Below the pieces are notes generated by a model. That model saw only the letters and a program-made list of their open reading frames with translations. It did not search any database and was not told the origin of the DNA. Below, piece after piece: positions 41,172-44,158 of a stretch of DNA of 44,158 nt. Each line of letters opens with the position of its first letter. Positions within the stretch are counted from its first letter, which is position 1. A program made the translations under genes and the position numbers. Origin of the DNA: Geomonas propionica (GTDB lineage: Bacteria; Desulfobacterota; Desulfuromonadia; Geobacterales; Geobacteraceae); NCBI RefSeq assembly GCF_016458235.1, contig NZ_JAEMHK010000022.1, positions 1-44,158 on the forward strand, written 5' to 3'.

Positions 41172-42659
41172 ATGGTAAGAAAGAGAAAGAGCGGGATACT
41201 CTTGCATCCCAGCTCACTGCCTGGCCCGGGAGGAATCGGTTCCTTCGGTGAAGAAGCAAAGAGATTCGTAGATTTTCTGCACAAGTCAGGACAGTCCCTG
41301 TGGCAGATCCTTCCCCTTGGTCCGACAGCATACGGTAATTCTCCATACTCCTGTTACTCGGCTTTCGCCGGGAATCCCTTGTTGATCAATCTGGAGATAC
41401 TGCAGGACGAGGGCGACCTGCTGCCTGAGGAGGCCGGGGAGGAACTGAATTCCGAGCGGGTCGATTACGGCGCCACGGAGATCTACAAGATGGCCCGCCT
41501 CAAGGAGGCCGCTGCCCGCTTTTTCATGGAGACTCCGCAAAAGCGCAAGGAAGAATTCTGGCACTTTTGCGACACGACCTTCTGGCTGCACGACTACGCC
41601 CTGTTCATGGCACTGAAGGAACAGTTCAAGGAGATGAGTTGGAAGGAGTGGCCGGACGCCCTGGCAAACCGGGAACCTGAGGCCCTCTCCTCCTGGAGCG
41701 AGAAGCTGGGTACGGCGATAGGCGAGCAAAAGTACATGCAGTGGCAGTTTTTCCGCCAGTGGAAGCAACTGAAAACCTATGCCAACGTCCTCGGCATCTC
41801 CATCGTCGGTGACCTCCCCATCTTTGTCGCCTACGATTCCGCCGACGTTTGGGCCAATCCCCACCTGTTCCACCTGGACGAGAAAGGTGTCCCCATCGTC
41901 GTTGCCGGCGTTCCCCCCGACTACTTTAGTAAGACCGGTCAGTTGTGGGGCAACCCGCTTTACAACTGGGACAAGATGGCGGAGCAGGGGTACGACTGGT
42001 GGATTGCCCGCCTACGCAACGATCTCTCCCTCTACGATATGGTGCGCATCGACCACTTCCGCGGTTTCGAGGCCTTCTGGGAGGTGCCGATGTGGGAGAA
42101 GACCGCCATAAACGGCCGCTGGGTCAAAGGTCCGGGCGAATCCCTATTCCACGCGTTGCGCAACGCCCTGGGAAGTCTGCCCATCATCGCCGAGGACCTG
42201 GGCATCATCACGGCCGAAGTGGAATCGCTGAGAGACCAGTTCGGGTTCCCGGGCATGAAGATCCTCCAGTTCGCCTTTGGGTCCGGCGCCGAAAACCCGT
42301 ATCTGCCGCACAACCATGTCAGGTCGTGCGTGGTCTATACCGGAACCCACGATAACGACACGACCGCCGGGTGGTTCCACTCCCTCAAGGCGAAAGAGCA
42401 GAAGAACGTGCTGGCGTATTTTGATCGGGACGGCAACGATATCGTCTGGCAGATGGTGAAGTGTGCTCTCGCCTCCGTGGCCGATTACGCCATCATCCCC
42501 ATGCAGGATCTCCTGGAACTCCCAAGTAGCGGCAGGATGAACGTGCCGGGCGTTGCGGGAGGAAACTGGAGCTGGCGCTGCCCGGTCGACGCGTTCTCCG
42601 GCAGGCTGGCCACGAAACTCGCACGCGCTACCGAGCTTTATGGAAGACTGCCGGACTAA
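41172..42659 (+). CDS. malQ: 4-alpha-glucanotransferase (amylomaltase)
   Basis: MalQ transfers alpha-1,4-glucan segments between maltodextrins in glycogen or maltodextrin use. ATG 41172 gives 495 residues. A frame to 41109 is open but adds no family sequence. Family blocks are SGILLHPSSLPGPGGIGSFGEEA, LWQILPLGPTAYGNSPYSCYSAFAGNPLLI, QYMQWQFFRQW-type, IVGDLPIFVAYDSADVWANP, YDMVRIDHFRGFEAFWEVP (with the nucleophile Asp in RIDHFRG), IIAEDLGIITAEVESLRD (with the acid Glu) and TGTHDNDTTAGWF. No glycogen genes are adjacent. Confidence 0.95.
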   Translation: MVRKRKSGILLHPSSLPGPGGIGSFGEEAKRFVDFLHKSGQSLWQILPLGPTAYGNSPYSCYSAFAGNPLLINLEILQDEGDLLPEEAGEELNSERVDYGATEIYKMARLKEAAARFFMETPQKRKEEFWHFCDTTFWLHDYALFMALKEQFKEMSWKEWPDALANREPEALSSWSEKLGTAIGEQKYMQWQFFRQWKQLKTYANVLGISIVGDLPIFVAYDSADVWANPHLFHLDEKGVPIVVAGVPPDYFSKTGQLWGNPLYNWDKMAEQGYDWWIARLRNDLSLYDMVRIDHFRGFEAFWEVPMWEKTAINGRWVKGPGESLFHALRNALGSLPIIAEDLGIITAEVESLRDQFGFPGMKILQFAFGSGAENPYLPHNHVRSCVVYTGTHDNDTTAGWFHSLKAKEQKNVLAYFDRDGNDIVWQMVKCALASVADYAIIPMQDLLELPSSGRMNVPGVAGGNWSWRCPVDAFSGRLATKLARATELYGRLPD

Positions 42660-42687
42660 ATCGGTAGAGTTTTTAATGGCAAATTTG

Positions 42688-42717
42688 TTGACACTGTGGC
42701 TGCGGTTTTTGTATAGA
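42688..42717 (+). promoter_or_regulatory. Strong sigma-70 promoter of metY
   Basis: A perfect TTGACA (42688-42693) and TATAGA (42712-42717) are separated by 18 bases. The leader to the ATG at 42772 is about 48 bases. A large dyad overlaps the -10. Confidence 0.75.
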
Positions 42718-42740
42718 GAATACATCGCGTATTCTTTATA
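42712..42740. promoter_or_regulatory. Operator-like 29-base imperfect palindrome over the metY promoter
   Basis: The left arm TATAGAGAATAC and right arm GTATTCTTTATA are inverted repeats, 11 of 12 paired, around an ATCGC centre. The dyad covers the -10 hexamer and the expected start point. This is the ideal place for a repressor. It does not resemble the S-box or SAM riboswitch. The binding factor is unknown. Confidence 0.6.
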
Positions 42741-42741
42741 A

Positions 42742-44055
<1,314 letters not shown>

Positions 44056-44078
44056 CAACGAACAGGAACACCGACGCC

Positions 44079-44116
44079 AAAGGGGCGATGCGAAAGCATC
44101 GCCCCTTTGTTTTTTG
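44079..44116 (+). terminator. Intrinsic terminator after metY
   Basis: The perfect arms AAAGGGGCGATGC and GCATCGCCCCTTT enclose a GAAA tetraloop and are followed by GTTTTTT. It closes the metY unit. The last 42 bases of the window hold no recognised feature. Confidence 0.95.
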
Positions 44117-44158
44117 TTTAGAAGATCCCGGTCCACGGATGTCCACCGGGTCCACCAG

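Overview
The window is a GC-rich chromosomal segment from the Desulfuromonadia, most likely a Geobacteraceae member (Geobacter, Citrifermentans or Geomonas type). The basis is gene content and order seen by eye: the mutL-miaA-hfq cluster, the pgpH-ybeY-dgkA-corC-lnt-prfB run, a DUF512 radical-SAM-like protein, a GSU3473-type small protein, a BCAM0308-type zinc protein, a CXXCH cytochrome and an orphan Cas6-like protein. No search was run, so the genus is an inference. Nothing looks like a phage, a plasmid or an insertion sequence.

Layout. 1-114 is the 3' end of a 5S rRNA and the terminator of its rrn operon. 210-1531 holds an alanine-zipper lipoprotein next to a LysM/L,D-transpeptidase. 1569-4219 holds a monoheme cytochrome and two response regulators, one with a PP2C-type phosphatase output. 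4232-8945 holds YjbQ and a DacA-type carboxypeptidase on the minus strand, then mutL-miaA-hfq. 9099-11569 holds a DUF512 iron-sulfur protein facing a Pta-N/DRTGG-type protein. 11871-14512 is a polar amino acid ABC importer whose permease carries a signal peptide and a TPR-like domain. 14729-15768 is a BON protein coupled to a small HTH/Zn-ribbon regulator. 15771-18029 holds archease, RtcB and a 57-residue GSU3473-like protein on the minus strand. 18281-20281 holds an S1 repeat protein, a DUF3820 protein and a BCAM0308-like protein. 20466-24111 holds a candidate 52-residue protein, pcm, an RluA-family synthase and enolase.

24338-32382 is a long plus-strand run for envelope and translation functions: PgpH, YbeY, a DgkA-PAP2 fusion, CorC, Lnt, RF2 with its programmed frameshift, and a SPOR-NlpC/P60 lipoprotein. 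32533-36671 holds a DUF1015 protein, an FKBP lipoprotein, a short DUF4139-like secreted protein and a class II aldolase. 36748-38815 is a tight PilZ - HD hydrolase - Cas6-like cluster with no CRISPR array or other cas gene. 38916-44055 holds FtsH, a minus-strand 53-residue protein that may be leaderless, MalQ, and a MetY-type sulfhydrylase behind a strong promoter overlapped by a large dyad.

Most of the window is housekeeping. The most interesting features are the PilZ-HD-Cas6 cluster, the TPR-permease fusion, the lipoprotein/L,D-transpeptidase pair, the metY dyad, the possible leaderless small gene and the 113-base pgpH/ybeY overlap.
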